Shown here: piece by piece, positions 10,357-22,675 of the stretch
Layout: the number at the start of each line of letters is the position of its first letter
Numbering within the stretch: position 1 is the first letter of the stretch
From: Daucus carota subsp. sativus
Taxonomy: Eukaryota; Streptophyta; Magnoliopsida; Apiales; Apiaceae
NCBI RefSeq assembly: GCF_001625215.2
Contig: NC_030385.2
Coordinates: 45,719,598-45,783,597, forward strand
DNA: 64,000 nt
Direction of reading: 5' to 3'
Translations under genes and position numbers: made by a program
The notes under the pieces: generated by a model
Database searches by the model: none
The model's input: the letters and a program-made list of their open reading frames with translations, nothing else
What the model was told of the DNA's origin: nothing

Positions 10357-13300
10357 TCATGCACCACTGGCATACAGGCGAGTCCACTCCTTTGCTGTGC
10401 AGTTAAGGTTTGATCAGTATACAGCTATCGGAAGACAGAACAGTAAATATCTGTGCTGGTGTAACTAGCCAAAGGCTCCATTTTAACCAGCACATAGCCA
10501 CACACTACAAATACAATGACCTGAATTAGTAGTTTACCTGTTTCAACAGCTTCCGTCTCGTTTGCTTTCCAATGCTTTGCAATGTTTTCAGACAACGGAT
10601 CATCCGGGTTGGGAGCACTCAACAGAGCTTGAATGCTAAACAGATAGAGCAACACATTGTCAAAGCTCGTATTATAATTATTGACAGCATTGCTATTCAA
10701 TTTTCAACAACCAATAAACACATGGAACAGATGCCCTATACGATTTGAAAAGGTTTTCTGAACAATGAATTTGGTGTCAAAGCAACATAGAGACAAAAGC
10801 CACAAAACTGTTTTCTGCGCATCCATATAACTTTCTTAGATAACCTTAGCCTGCCATTCACTCTATATTGTTACACAGAGGACTGTGTACTTGCAATGTT
10901 GGCAAGTCACTCCCTTGCCGAACTTCAAAATATCGCTCGGATACATTTTTCCCACTGTAAGATTGCACTAAATGATTTTATACATACTTCATTTTGTTCA
11001 TCTTGAATATGTCAGTACAAACCTTAAAATTACAAAAAAGTGAGGGATATGTACTATGAAACAGATGTATGTATGTGACGGTAATACTCAGTTAGGTTTC
11101 TCCTACTTTAAAGCTACCATCAGTTGGCCCTTATAATTAGCATTTGACAAAATACACGTTCCAAGAGAAGTAATTATTTGCCATAAGTCATTTACCTCAA
11201 CAATACAGTACGTATCTGAAGAGCAGAACTCCATTTGTCTTTGAGAATATCTAGACATATTCTTCCAAGCTGCATATAAACACCAATGCAATTACACACA
11301 AAAAGATGTGGCTTATAGCTAAGGATGATTTTGGCGTGATATGCAGAGCAAACCTTGTCAATATTGGGATGGTATATTTTAGTGAGAAACCGAACCTGTT
11401 ACAAGATATACAGAGAAATAAGTACATTGGTCTTGTATCTAGAATCATACACTTCCTTTTCATTTTTTATCTAGTCCATGACACTTCCTTTTCATTTTTC
11501 AGCTTATTGTGGTTAGAACACAGAGTAAATAACGAGACAGGAGCATACTTGAGGAAAACTATAGTGGACCAGCCATGAAGCTTCTGATTATGAATAAGAT
11601 AGAAATGTGATACGAGTAGTATTGGAAAACTTAATAAAGAGAAGAGCCTCAAATGATTGCAAGCTTCTTCCGTGGAAACAGGTACCTTTGGAGCAGCCAT
11701 TGGGTAATCTTCGGGCAAAAACAGTTCCAGCTTGAAAACACCTCCTGTACACATAAAAAGTCTAAATTTGACGAGGCGAAGCATAAACAAAACAATAAAC
11801 TGACGACATCAAACTGGCTTCAACACACATAAAAATCCTAGTGATACAATTCCGTCAAAATTTCACCGCTATCAAGTATCAACAAAGAATTAATAGAAAT
11901 GAAATATAATAATACTCTCTGTTTCAATTGTTTCAGCTAATGAAATACAAGCTACTAATATTTCGTAGACAATAACAATCAAATTCAAATAATAACAAAC
12001 GATCAACAACATAATTATTACACAACTCAAATCACGACCAGTAACTACTCATTGATAACGATATTGTGATCACAGTTGCGAAAAGATGTTACCTTCATAA
12101 GGAGACTTCTCCGGACCAAGAATGATGACATTGAAATATCGCATATTTTCTTCCGAAGGTGATGCACTTATTCCCGGAGCTGCACCCAAATACATCATAA
12201 CATAATCCCAAAACTTCATTGCACTTGATCTATTTAACTATTGTATATTTTTTGTTACACGATATATATACAGCCCGATAAGTAACCAAGTCATCTATAT
12301 AATCTTATATTATTCAACAAGTAAAGCCTCTATAAATGAATATCCTGTCAAGGTTATTAATTTATCGAGAGTAAAAATACACCAAACACGGATTCTAAAG
12401 TCCTAAGCATCAAAACCCAGAGATAATATTAAACTACTCCCTCTGTCCCATTTAATTCTATACGTTTGTTTTTCATTGCTCGACACGCACTTCAATGCTC
12501 TCGTAAAATATAGTTCTATAACTTATTTTTAAAATTTTCTTTTTTTGAATAAAAATATAACATTCAAACTTTTATTCAGAAAAGAAAAATCTTAAAAATA
12601 GGTTATAGATTTATACTTTACAGGAGCATTAAAGTCCGTGCCGCGTCCTCGTCCCCCAATGTATACAACTCACGGGGACGGAGGGAGTACATGTTAAGTA
12701 ACCAACTCATCCAAATAATCTTATACTATTATGGGTTTGTCTAGTGTGTGCCCAAGGGCACATGCTAAGCGCTAACATTTATAAAATTGGAGGGATTTGA
12801 TTGGTGTGGTTGTTGTAAATGCAAGGGGGCCATCATTATTAAAGAGTGTAAGCCAATCAAAATCTCCCAAATTTATAAGTTTTAGTGCTTAGTGTGTGCC
12901 CTTGGGCACACCATAGAAAAACCGTACTATTATTCAACAAGTCCAACCTCTATAAATGGATATCCCAACTTATCGAGAGTAAAAATACATGGAACACGGG
13001 TTTTTAAATCCTTAGAGCAACTCCAACCATCTAAAACCCTTAGCTAAAAAGTGTTTTGACATACCAAAAATAGAAAATATAGTTAATCTGTGGAACATAT
13101 CACACTCCAAGTCTCCAACCATACTATCCCTTTTCTATAATTATAACCAAACTCATATAGATGGTTATATTTGTCGAATCTCTACAGGTTTGTAGGAAAT
13201 CTGTGAAAATATGATACATTATTTAATACCATATTGAAGTGATATATTATATATATAACAATCTAAAATTTAATAACATACTGTTTTTAAATTATAGTCA

Positions 13301-13642
13301 ACCATTGTCGTCAATATCAGAGATACAAAATGTCTCACAGGTTTAAGAAATTTTATATAATGTCCTGCGATATCAATTTTACCGACCATTATAACCAACT
13401 CCACGGGAGATGCTCTTACTACATGACAGGTAAATTTATCCTGTATTAAGTTATCGAAAAGTACCTTGCTCGGTCAAAAGACGCTGGGTTTCCTAAGAAG
13501 AGTGCACACAATTGACGCAGAAATCAGATAAACATCAAGAAAACAAAAGATAAAACAGAGAAAAAGAGAAATAAATAGGAAGGTGCAAGAGGGTGTTGCT
13601 TACTTTTATGATACGTCGTGGTAGATTATTATTGTTCGCCAT
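10357..13642 (-). CDS. UBC13: Ubiquitin-conjugating enzyme E2, UBC13/UBE2N type
   Basis: Eight exons read from high to low coordinates: 13604-13642, 13465-13492, 12093-12179, 11686-11744, 11354-11395, 11196-11269, 10538-10635, 10357-10394. They join in frame to 154 residues, one more than the usual 153. The catalytic Cys is residue 90 in [12 protein letters not shown], and the HPN motif is in [24 protein letters not shown] and [14 protein letters not shown] are diagnostic of UBC13 (Arabidopsis UBC35/UBC36). With a UEV partner the family builds K63-linked ubiquitin chains in DNA-damage tolerance, iron responses and immunity. One oddity is KWSSALQ where the family has KWSPALQ. Intron 2 (12180-13464) is swollen by three MITEs. 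Confidence 0.95.
12437..12687. mobile_element. Stowaway-type MITE in UBC13 intron 2
   Basis: 251 bp. The left end CTCCCTCTGTCCCATTTAAT and the right end ACGGGGACGGAGGGAG are inverted copies, flanked by TA at 12435-12436 and 12688-12689. The arms pair internally as well (for example AGCATT/AATGCT and TATAACTTATTTTTAA with its complement). Confidence 0.85.
12733..12924. mobile_element. Palindrome-ended MULE-type MITE, copy 2
   Basis: 192 bp with terminal inverted repeats (left GGGTTTGTCTAGTGTGTGCC, right end ACCATAGAAAAACCG). The near-palindrome TGTGCCCAAGGGCACA sits just inside each end. It is flanked by a perfect 9-bp duplication TACTATTAT at 12724-12732 and 12925-12933. A 9-bp TSD with long TIRs points to Mutator-like transposition. 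It is non-coding and in the same family as 4102-4294. Confidence 0.85.
13015..13415. mobile_element. Tourist/PIF-Harbinger-type MITE in UBC13 intron 2
   Basis: 401 bp. The left end GAGCAACTCCAACCAT is the inverted complement of the right end (ACTCCACGGGAGATGCTC), with some divergence. It is flanked by TTA at 13012-13014 and 13416-13418, the 3-bp duplication of PIF/Harbinger elements. GAGCATCTCCAACC-type termini are common in plant MITEs. Confidence 0.75.
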
Positions 13643-14895
13643 TAAAATGATATATTTGAAGGGCTTGCAAGAATTATATAGAGAGATAGTTTGAGGGTTT
13701 CTCTTACTACACGAATGCGAGTTTCTTTACCTTTTGGACATTTGTGTGTTGTGTTCACGGCTGATCATGCCACGTGTTGCAATTTATCTTCCGATGATCA
13801 AATAGATCCATTTTTGACCGTGGTAAAAAATGTGAACTAAATTTGATTTGTGGGACTACATAATAAGAAGTGAAAAAAATTAGTTATTAGCATGTGCAGA
13901 TAGACACGCAGATTCATTTTAAAATAAAACTTATAATTTATTGAATTATATAATACTATGTTATTTTCCGTTAAAATTAAAACAATCTAACTTTAAAAAG
14001 GTTAAACAAGACGAATAACTCGGAGGAGTATTCTATATAGTTTTTCTATTTTCAGTTGATATTTGAATTTGAATATATATAAGATTTTAAGATTGAAACT
14101 TGATCAATTTAATTACCATAAAATAAAAATTCAGATGGAGATAGAGGTATTCTGATCATTTTTACTGCAAATAGAGACTCTCTAAATTTTGAAGAAACAA
14201 GTGTTAGAAAAGCCATTTTTCCAAATATTTACATGACAGATCAAATCGTATAAAACATCGAAAACATGTCAATAGGCATTGAGTACCAATAAAATTACGA
14301 GTCAAGTTCGTATAAGTGATTTGATTTGTAATCGTCAAATGACGTAAATTCGATTTGTTATCGTCAAATGACGTAAATTTTCAGTTGTAATTGTACTCAA
14401 GTAATTCACACTCCCAAACCTTAAACATACGATACTCCTACATCCAACCCTATTGTGTGAAGTAACCGACTGTCACAAACCTTAAACACATGATACTATT
14501 CCAAACCTTTAAACCTATAGTATTCTAAAATTGTATTGTGTTAAGTAACGACTCTCCCAAACCTTAAATATACGTTGCTAGAAGTAATAGGGATCGCAGT
14601 AGTATATCATTGTAGATTCTTTTGCAGGCATAGTATACTTTACTGAACAATATAGTAGGTAACATGACAACATCCATGTTAAAACCGAAACATAAATACA
14701 AATGCTTTTATTTCCTCACTGCAAATGTAACAAAAGCCACTATTGTGCCAATAATCCCCGAGAGTCTGAGCACAACATCTTACAACATAAAAAAAACAGA
14801 ACACTTGAAAGTGCGATCGCCCTTTTTAGGGGATGCGTTAATTACGAGTTGAAAGCAGCTCTCATGAACACGATACAAATCATGCAGTAACATGT
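13643..14895. other. Intergenic DNA, UBC13 promoter to PEPC 3' end
   Basis: Holds the UBC13 5' leader and promoter (directly above 13642) and the PEP carboxylase 3' untranslated region (below 14896). A CACGTG-containing box (GCCACGTGTTG) lies near 13770, about 130 bp upstream of the UBC13 start. Two small tandem repeats lie at 14330-14390 and 14410-14580. Confidence 0.55.
14330..14580. repeat. Two adjacent short tandem repeats
   Basis: A unit of about 30 bp (GATTTGTAATCGTCAAATGA) occurs twice within 14330-14390. It is followed by three diverged units built on CCAAACCTTAAACATACGAT at about 14415, 14478 and 14555. The first unit carries the palindrome TCGTCAAATGACG, which includes a TGACG core. 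Confidence 0.6.
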
Positions 14896-17800
14896 TTAGC
14901 CGGTATTCTGCATGCCAGCAGCAATACCCTTCATGGTTAAGATGAGTGTGTCCTCCAAGCCAGGGGCGTACTCACTTGTCGGGTTCAGGTCAACAAGGTC
15001 CGAAGATGTTTTGGATTCCATGTATTCCTTGGAGATATGAGGCCTGAATTTCACGTTATAGCTGGGGTCACGAATCCGTTTCAGTGTGTAAGCCTGACAA
15101 ACATTCAAGGTTGTAATGTAGGAATCACGCAGCCGTAGACGTTGCTTCAAGGTGGGATCTCCTTCAAGAATTTCCCTGTGCCCAGCAATCTGCAGAAAGA
15201 GAACTTGTAATTAGATGTCCAATAATAAAAAATAATTTTTTTCATAGAGTTTTACAATCCATTTATATACACAGATCATGAGTGTGTAGTGCTTATTCTG
15301 CCAGTATAATTATTTTATGTATCACTTTTACTTGAAAAAAATATTATGTCACAATAAGGAAATGATCAGCACTGTATAATATGGGCAGGAGCTTGGGATA
15401 CAAGTGATCTGTTGAAAAATAATGTACCTTGAGGAGAAGGCTCTTTGTTTCCTCATAGTTAGACCTCAATTGCTCGCCAAATGACCACAAATCTTCAGAA
15501 ACAAGGAGTTTGTCGTTTAATGCAGCGATGCCAGGGTCTCCTTTGGCAAACACCATTTCAACTAAATCAATAGTGACACGGAAGAAAGGCCATTTTTTGT
15601 ACATGTCCTGCAACATAGGGAGATTCTTGCTATCCTTCTGAATTATATATTTGAATGCTCCTCCAAAGCCAAGCCAAACTGGGAGATGAAATCTGGTCTG
15701 TGTCCAGGCAAAGATCCAAGGAATAGCTCTGAGTGATTCAATACCACCACTTGGCTTTCTTTTTGATGGGCGACTTCCAATATTCATGCGACCGTACTCC
15801 AGTTCAGGTGTGGCCTACAATCACAGGGAATAAACAAATGGTCACTTACATTTAATTTAAATGACAAAAGAAATATATGCAAAGACAAGGTTTAGATTGG
15901 TTCTCACAAGGCGGAAATACTCGACAAATCGTGGCTCCTGGAAAACTACTTTACGGTACTCCTCTGTGGCAACAACTGCCATTTCATCCATAAGTGCACG
16001 CCACTCAGGTTTTGGCGAAATTGGAGGGCGCATACCATGCTCAAGAGTAGCAGCAGTAAAACGCTGAAGTGTTCTAAAACACAAGTGCTCCTCCCCAAAT
16101 GATTGTTCAATAACTTCACCCTGAACTGTGACCCGGAGTGATCCATGAACTGTGTCAGGAGGTTGAGACAGAATAGCAAGATGGGTAGGGCCACCTCCTC
16201 TCCCAACTGTTCCTCCTCGACCATGGAACATAGTTAGCTTCACACCATACTTTTTGGCCACGTTAATAAGCTCCTCTTGAGCCTTATATAGCTGCCAGGC
16301 TGCTGAAAATCTCCCAGCATCTTTCCCGGAATCCGAATACCCAATCATGACTTCTTGCTTGCCATTTATCCTATTCATGTACCAATCAATTGAGAAAAGC
16401 CGAGCAACAGCAGCAGGAGCAGCCTCAAGATCAGCAAGTTTCTCAAAGAGAGGAACAACCCTTAGTGGTTTCTTCACATGGCACTCACGTTGTAAAAGCT
16501 CCACGGCAAGCACATCAGATGGTGATGTGGCCATTGAGATGATGTAGGCTCCAAAACAATCTGAGGGGAGTTCTGCTATGACATGCAATGTATCCAATAC
16601 ATCAGCAATTTCTTCGGTTTTTGGAAGATCTGCACCAAACAGAGGGCGCTTGCCAGTCAGTTCAGCCAAAAGCCATTCCTGTCTGCGTTCTTCAGACCAC
16701 TCTCGGTAAGAACCGATTTCCAAGTGATTGGTAATAGCATCAAGGACATCAGTGTGCCTATCTGATTCTTGTCTGATATCAAGCCTTACTAGTGACAGCC
16801 CAAAGGTGGATACTTGCCTTAAAAAATCAAGAAGGCTTCCATCCGCAATTGGCTGGTCTCCACAAGCACACAATGATCTGTAGCATAGTTCAAGGGGTTC
16901 CAAGAACTACATAAAAGATTAAAACACAATTAAAATGACATAATATTAAAATAGCCTACAATACTGGAAAGAGAACCAGGTGAGAGTGCGAGACAATATC
17001 GCTATAGCTATAAAGCTTAAAAAAATTAGCGTAAGATCAGAAATATTTGGTACAAGAAGATTATCTGTGTGTGTTCAAACTACACTTGATCAGAATTTGA
17101 AAAATAGGAGTCGCAGGGTACCTGCTCAACATTAGTGTATGTTGCCTCTTCTGCAATATCAGATGTTTCATGTGACAACAGATGACGTGAACGTTCACGA
17201 GTATGATACAACTTATCCCTAACATCGCCAAGAATAACTCGGTAAGGTTCACTTGCAGGAACCTGCTTCCAAAACTCTGAAACAAAATATAGCTTTTAAT
17301 AACAAGTTTAAGATAAGTAAAAACAGACACAGAGCATATTTTCCCCAAATGTATTGTGTGGTGACCTCTTTGCTAAAAATGAAATTGTAACATCCGTAAC
17401 AAGCAGTGACTAAACACAGTTTCACCTTTTAAGTTTTACTTTTTGAACATTACGGAACAATCACGATATCACCTTTTTAGTTTTACTTACAGAACATTAT
17501 AAAAGAAGCAAGACAAATATTTTACCTATGTAGTGCTTTGCATCTCTCTTAGAAGATCTATGAAGTTCCTCTGCCCGAACACGAAGCTCATCACTACAGC
17601 GCCACATAGACATCTGATAGATGATATGACATTAAAATCACGGTGATAAGTAATTAAATGCTAAACTCTGCAAAATATTAAATATTTAGTATCATTAATT
17701 TATACCTCAAACATGAGATCCTCAATTTGTGAGAAGTACACGTTAGCAGCCATCATTCTAGCCAATAAGCAAACATCCCTTGTTACTTCAGGAGTGACCC

Positions 17801-19889
17801 TTGGGTTACCTGTATAATTTATGTCAGGCATAGGAATAGGACATGACTACATATGACTCTTTCTCTTTGTTAAGACTTCCAGTTGACTAAAGCAATACGT
17901 GGCCAGTCATATGAGCACAACTATTAAATCAGAAGTTTTTTTTTTAATTTTTTTAAAACTTTGAGATGAACTAGTAGACTCAGATTGCAAAATAAATTTG
18001 TGGTTGATGACTTGCACAAAATAAGGATACAGAACACTGTTTATAAGTATTAGTATAAAGTATAAGCATATGCAACAATCTACTGGAAAAGAAATAGTAC
18101 CGTCACGGTCTCCACCCATCCAAGAAGAGAATTGGATGAGAGGAGCATTATATGGTACACGTTCCTTTATCCCAATGTTTTTCAAAGCTGTGTCAACACG
18201 TCGTAAAAATTTGGGAACACCCTTCCAGATTGTCTCGTGAAAGTAGCTCATTCCAGCTCTCATTTCATCTTGTGGGGTTGGAGGTGTCCTACGGATTTCA
18301 TCTGTACGGAAAGCAGCTTGAATCTGCACTCGTATAAAGCAGAAATACAAATCAGCAATGTTAAGGCGTGAAACTCCCACTATTGTCTGAACTTTCATAG
18401 ATGCAAAATTCTAAGTGTAGTCAGCTGACACAAATATATGTAGCCCATATGTTTTGTGAACAGAAGTAATGTGGTTAACACATCAAACATAAAGCAATTC
18501 TACATACAAATACTAAGTGACAAAGGGTCCACCAAGTCCAGTCTCAACTTAATCAATCTACAAAGGAAGGATACAGAAAGCCAACAGATCACAGTTTATG
18601 TTAAATGATAAGGATGTCATTTTCTTCAAAGATTTCCTATAACAACAAATACTTGATGAAGTTTTTCTTAAAAAAACAATATGACCAAAAAGAATTGCGT
18701 ACTTCTCTCTGTAAAGCTTCATCAAGCTCCTGCTTGTCATCAGGAGTAATATCTTTGGTGTATAATTGGGCTAAACAGTCCCTTATCCTGTAAGTAAGCA
18801 GAAATTAGTAACAAAACCATTAAGCAAAGATAGATTAACCTTTAGAAATTTACAGATCACAAAAGCAATGATATAAGGACACACCTTCCATGTTTCTGTA
18901 GCAAAGATCTTCGGACTGACTGAGTAGGATGTGCAGTGAAGACCAGATCAATTGTTTGATTCTTAAGAGCATCGAAAACTTCTTCAGGACTCTTGTTCAG
19001 TTCCCCAACAAGTCTCTTAAGAGTTTCCTCAATGTCAGATTCGGTTGTTGCTGAGTTCTCATCAGCAAAATCACCCTTCTTCAACTTGATCCTTCTACGG
19101 TAAGCAATTTGGACCTCCTCAGCCAGATTAGCCAAATTAAGCATGTGAGAGAAAGCTTTGGCAATCACAATCGAATCCCCTGGATCCAAACTTGTTAACA
19201 CCTGTCCCAACTCCTCCAGCTTTTTTGGATCGCGTTTTCCTTCATACTCAGCAGAAAGCTCATAGCACTCTTGAACCTTGACAGATGAAAAACTAAATCA
19301 GTTACATTAGCTAAAAGAAATGAACCAAAAAACTTCCACTTCACCATTGTGATACAACCATGTAGCATAGTGACAATTACACGGTTAGGAAATTGATATC
19401 ACAGTTTTTCAGGTCACAAAATCAGTATATAATTCAGGGCTAACTACGAGCATTTCATCAAATCATAACAAAGATACACTCTTTGAACCAGATTTAAATA
19501 TATCCATTCTTGATACAAGTACACAGCCATAATCCAATCTTTATCATGAAAGTCAAACATGTTTCAACATGGGCCTCAATCTGATAAATATTGTGACTTT
19601 TTGATGTAATGACCCATATAAAGAATCAGTATCTACTATGATCAGTAAGAGTGAAGATCAACATTTCAATCAACATCAAGCAAGTACAAATGATCGACCT
19701 AAACAAATAAAAAAAATGTACCGTTTCCTTGAGATCTTCTCCATGTAAATCTTGAAGAATGTCAAGAAATCGATCCAGCAAGAGAGCATCATACTCAACA
19801 AGCTTATCATCCTCAGACACTTTACCAGGCACCAAAAGCCTCAATTGAGCATCAATTGAAGCAAGCTTCTCCAACTTTTTATTATCCAT
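14896..19889 (-). CDS. PPC: Phosphoenolpyruvate carboxylase, plant-type C3 isoform
   Basis: Ten exons, high to low: 19722-19889, 18885-19276, 18703-18787, 18101-18323, 17706-17809, 17526-17613, 17122-17276, 15908-16906, 15428-15814, 14896-15189. They total 2895 nt in frame, giving 964 residues, the normal plant length. The enzyme makes oxaloacetate from PEP and bicarbonate in the cytosol, feeding the TCA cycle and malate pools. Visible motifs are the N-terminal phosphorylation site LASIDAQLR, catalytic TAHPTQS (His172), [11 protein letters not shown], the glycine-rich [16 protein letters not shown], and the plant-type C-terminus QNTG. Residue 774 is Ala in IPWIFAWTQ, the C3 form (C4 enzymes have Ser). 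A 5'-UTR intron is likely: donor near 20178, acceptor near 19902, just before the ATG. All introns are GT-AG. Confidence 0.97.
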
Positions 19890-19901
19890 TCTTCACTAAC
19901 C

Positions 19902-20178
19902 CTGAAACAAAAAATCCCTTGTTCACATCAATAATCCCCAATACACACAAATAAGCAATACCCACGAGAAAAGATTGAAACTTGATCATGACCCACAAAA
20001 AAAGATGCAAACTTGATCATGACCCATGAATCAGGGACCCATAATAAATTGAATAAGATCATTACATGTATATATGTTTGTACAAGAATACGATATAGTG
20101 GACTAAAGAGTCCAAAGTGATGAGTTTGTGTAAGACCCATGAATATAGATAGTGATTATTGTGTGTAAGTATGCATAC
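19902..20178 (-). other. Probable 5'-UTR intron of PEP carboxylase
   Basis: On the minus strand, CACACAG|GTATGCATAC is a good donor at 20178 and TTTTTTGTTTCAG|GGTTAG a good acceptor ending at 19902. The acceptor lies 12 bases before the ATG. Leader introns are known in plant PEPC genes. This call is from splice consensus only. Confidence 0.5.
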
Positions 20179-20469
20179 CTGTGTGACTGTGTCTACTATG
20201 AAAGTGTTGAAAAGTGAGAAATGAAACACAAGAAGGTGAGAGAGTTGAAGTTGAGATCTAAAGCTGTCCACTAGTTTGCTTTATATAGAAAAAAAAAAGT
20301 TGCAATAGCATGTATGTATAGGTTATATGTATGTATGGAGAGTTGTGTGATAAGCTCTCACTCACTCATAGAGGAATCTATACAGGATATTTTTTTTACA
20401 TGTATGAATATATGCAAATCTTGATATAAACTGTTTTATTTAGTAACAAGTTGCAGTTTTGATATTTTA

Positions 20470-21237
20470 GAGGGGTGTATTCGATTGAGATTTTAATGGA
20501 TTGTTTTTAGTTTCTGAATTTTAATGGATTGTGTCTGCTTTTGATTTTGTGCGGATTCTTCATAAAATGTCGCAGAGTTGATAGGATTTAAGCACAATGC
20601 TTCAAAATCCCATTGATTTTGATGGGATTTCAAAAAACTTACTCCCTCCGTCCCATTTTAGTTGTCACATTTGGGAAAATTTTTTGTCCCAAAATAGTTG
20701 TCTCACATCAAGTCCAATGCATATTTGTGTAGACTTTTCCATGGCTACCCCTGCTTGGTTGATTCCAATGTTTGACTATTGAAGAGTTTTATAGTTAAAT
20801 CATGCTCCATGTGTATATATATCTACATTTTTCATGTACAATAATTAATGATATAGAATTAAGCACCAAAATATTGATGAAAACAAAACCAACAAAGTGT
20901 AAAATTAAATTTTTCTTAATATGTGTGTTTTTGTCAAATGTGACAACTAAAATGGGACGGAGGGAGTAAAATACACTGAAAAATGACACAAAATCCATCA
21001 TTTTATGAAATGCAAAAAAATCCATCAGCATTTGAATACCATCAGATTTTAATGGATTTTAAACAATCCCAATTGAATACCATCGGATTTTAAAGTATAA
21101 TTTAAAATCTCAATTGAATACCACCCAATTTTGTAGCATAATTTAGATTTTAATGGATTTCAAACAATCCAATCGAATACCCTCGGATTTCATGAATGCA
21201 AAAAAATTCTTTAAAATCTCAATCCAATACACCCCTC
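20470..21237. mobile_element. PIF/Harbinger-type element upstream of PEPC, carrying a nested MITE
   Basis: The left end GAGGGGTGTATTCGATTGAG and the right end (CTCAATCCAATACACCCCTC) are inverted copies of about 27 bp. TTA flanks both sides (20467-20469, 21238-21240). Multiple subterminal copies of a TTGAATACCATCGGATTTTA-type unit occur at 21030-21190. A Stowaway MITE of 325 bp is inserted at 20642-20966, leaving an original element of about 443 bp. There is no transposase frame, so it is non-autonomous. It begins about 580 bp upstream of the PEPC start codon. Confidence 0.75.
20642..20966. mobile_element. Stowaway-type MITE nested in a Harbinger-type element
   Basis: The terminal inverted repeats are long: CTCCCTCCGTCCCATTTTAG at the left, complemented at the right (CTAAAATGGGACGGAGGGAG). 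The match continues into GTTGTCACATTTG. TA flanks at 20640-20641 and 20967-20968. Length 325 bp. The high arm identity suggests a recent insertion. Confidence 0.9.
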
Positions 21238-22675
21238 TTAGTTAAATAACAAGGACAATTTTAATTTTGTGACTATGATTGTTGATCATTGTCCTGGCAC
21301 TTCGGGATGCTCAAGGTGTGTACGATGGGGTATTTAAATGAAATTTAAAAGAATTTATTCATTTATTAAATTCAGATATATATAACTCGAATTTTAAAAA
21401 TTATTAGAATTTTATTTTAATATCTTGTGATATTTAATTAATATTATTTATACATAATGGTATTCAGTTGATTTTTTTAAAAAATATATTGTGATATTCA
21501 TGATGGATTTATTTGAATTTCATAAACTCGTGTAATTCGTAGAATTGTCTTATGTATTTTAATTTTTTTAAATCTTATCGAATTTCATGAGATTTTGGAA
21601 GATTTTATATCAATTTTACGACAATTTATCTGTCATTCGCACAAAATTAAAATTAAATATAATTTATTAATCCATAAATTATATTTAATATTTTAATATC
21701 TGATTTGAATAAATCGGAGAGTGCACATCCAATAATCAATATAACAAAAGAATAGGTAATAACTTTTCTAACATGTCTAATAACATAAAAAAATATGAAA
21801 AGTAGAAAAATATGCCGTTGAAATTTAATTGAAAAATACCACAAAACAATACTTTTATGAACTCAGGAAAAAAAAATCAAACAATGAACATGTCCATTGA
21901 GCATATCATCAATATATTAAGAAAATAAAGTTTAATGATGTTTCCTCACTCAGCCATATTTATTAGATTTGTTTGAGTAATACATTTCTGAAAAACAAAT
22001 AACTGATTATAATTTCAATCATATAATCTGAAATATCAAACATGGGTAGTATGAATTTATAACTACAATAATTTTAAATATATAGATAAATTTTTTATTT
22101 TTTTACAGAAAAGAAAAAATATTTCGGTACGGCGAGTAAATATTATTTTTCTGCCGAACATTGAAAAGAAATAATGAGAAGAGACGTGTACGAAGCTTCA
22201 TGTCCAATAAAAACGAAGTGAATGTGCGTATTTGCGTTGGAGTCTGTCGGTCAAATAAGTCTCCATCCAATAGGAAGTTGCAAAGTGGAGGTTCCGGTCC
22301 CACCATCCTATTAGGCATATTGGATAATGGATATACCTTCAAATATGCTCTTTCTTTTTCTCTTCTTTTCTTTTTCTTTTACCCAAAAAAAATAGTAAAT
22401 GCTTTTAGTGCTCAAAGCTGAACTAATTTCGCATCCCTAGTTCCCCACTTTATATTATAAATAAAAGCATGCCCACTAATTTGCAGTAGTATTTAACACA
22501 TTTGACCCTTTTATACAGAGAGATATTCTTATATTGATTTGCTTGAGTAAAAATAAACACTGTTATTTATTCGTTTCCAATCATTTGACGATGCGATATG
22601 TACAAAATAAATACATTTTTTTATGATTGATATATTTCCTATTTTCACCCAATGAATTCTGCATGATTTCAACGG

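Larger units (their letters stand above)
12277..13014. repeat. Direct duplication in UBC13 intron 2
   Basis: A segment of about 130 bp at 12277-12405 (AAGTAACCAAGTCATC...AGTCCTA) is repeated with divergence at 12693-13014. The second copy is split by the MULE-type MITE at 12733-12924. A Stowaway MITE sits between the copies. Shared anchors include TATCGAGAGTAAAAATACA. Confidence 0.7.

Noticed and set aside
14896..19889. The possibility that PEPC is a C4 isoform or a bacterial-type PEPC
   Set aside because: Residue 774 is Ala rather than Ser, the phosphorylation motif SIDAQLR is present, and the C-terminus is QNTG rather than RNTG.
22161..22421. An 86-codon plus-strand frame (MKRNNEKRRVRSFMSNKNEV)
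   Set aside because: No family resemblance, no splice context, and a competing frame on the other strand of similar length.
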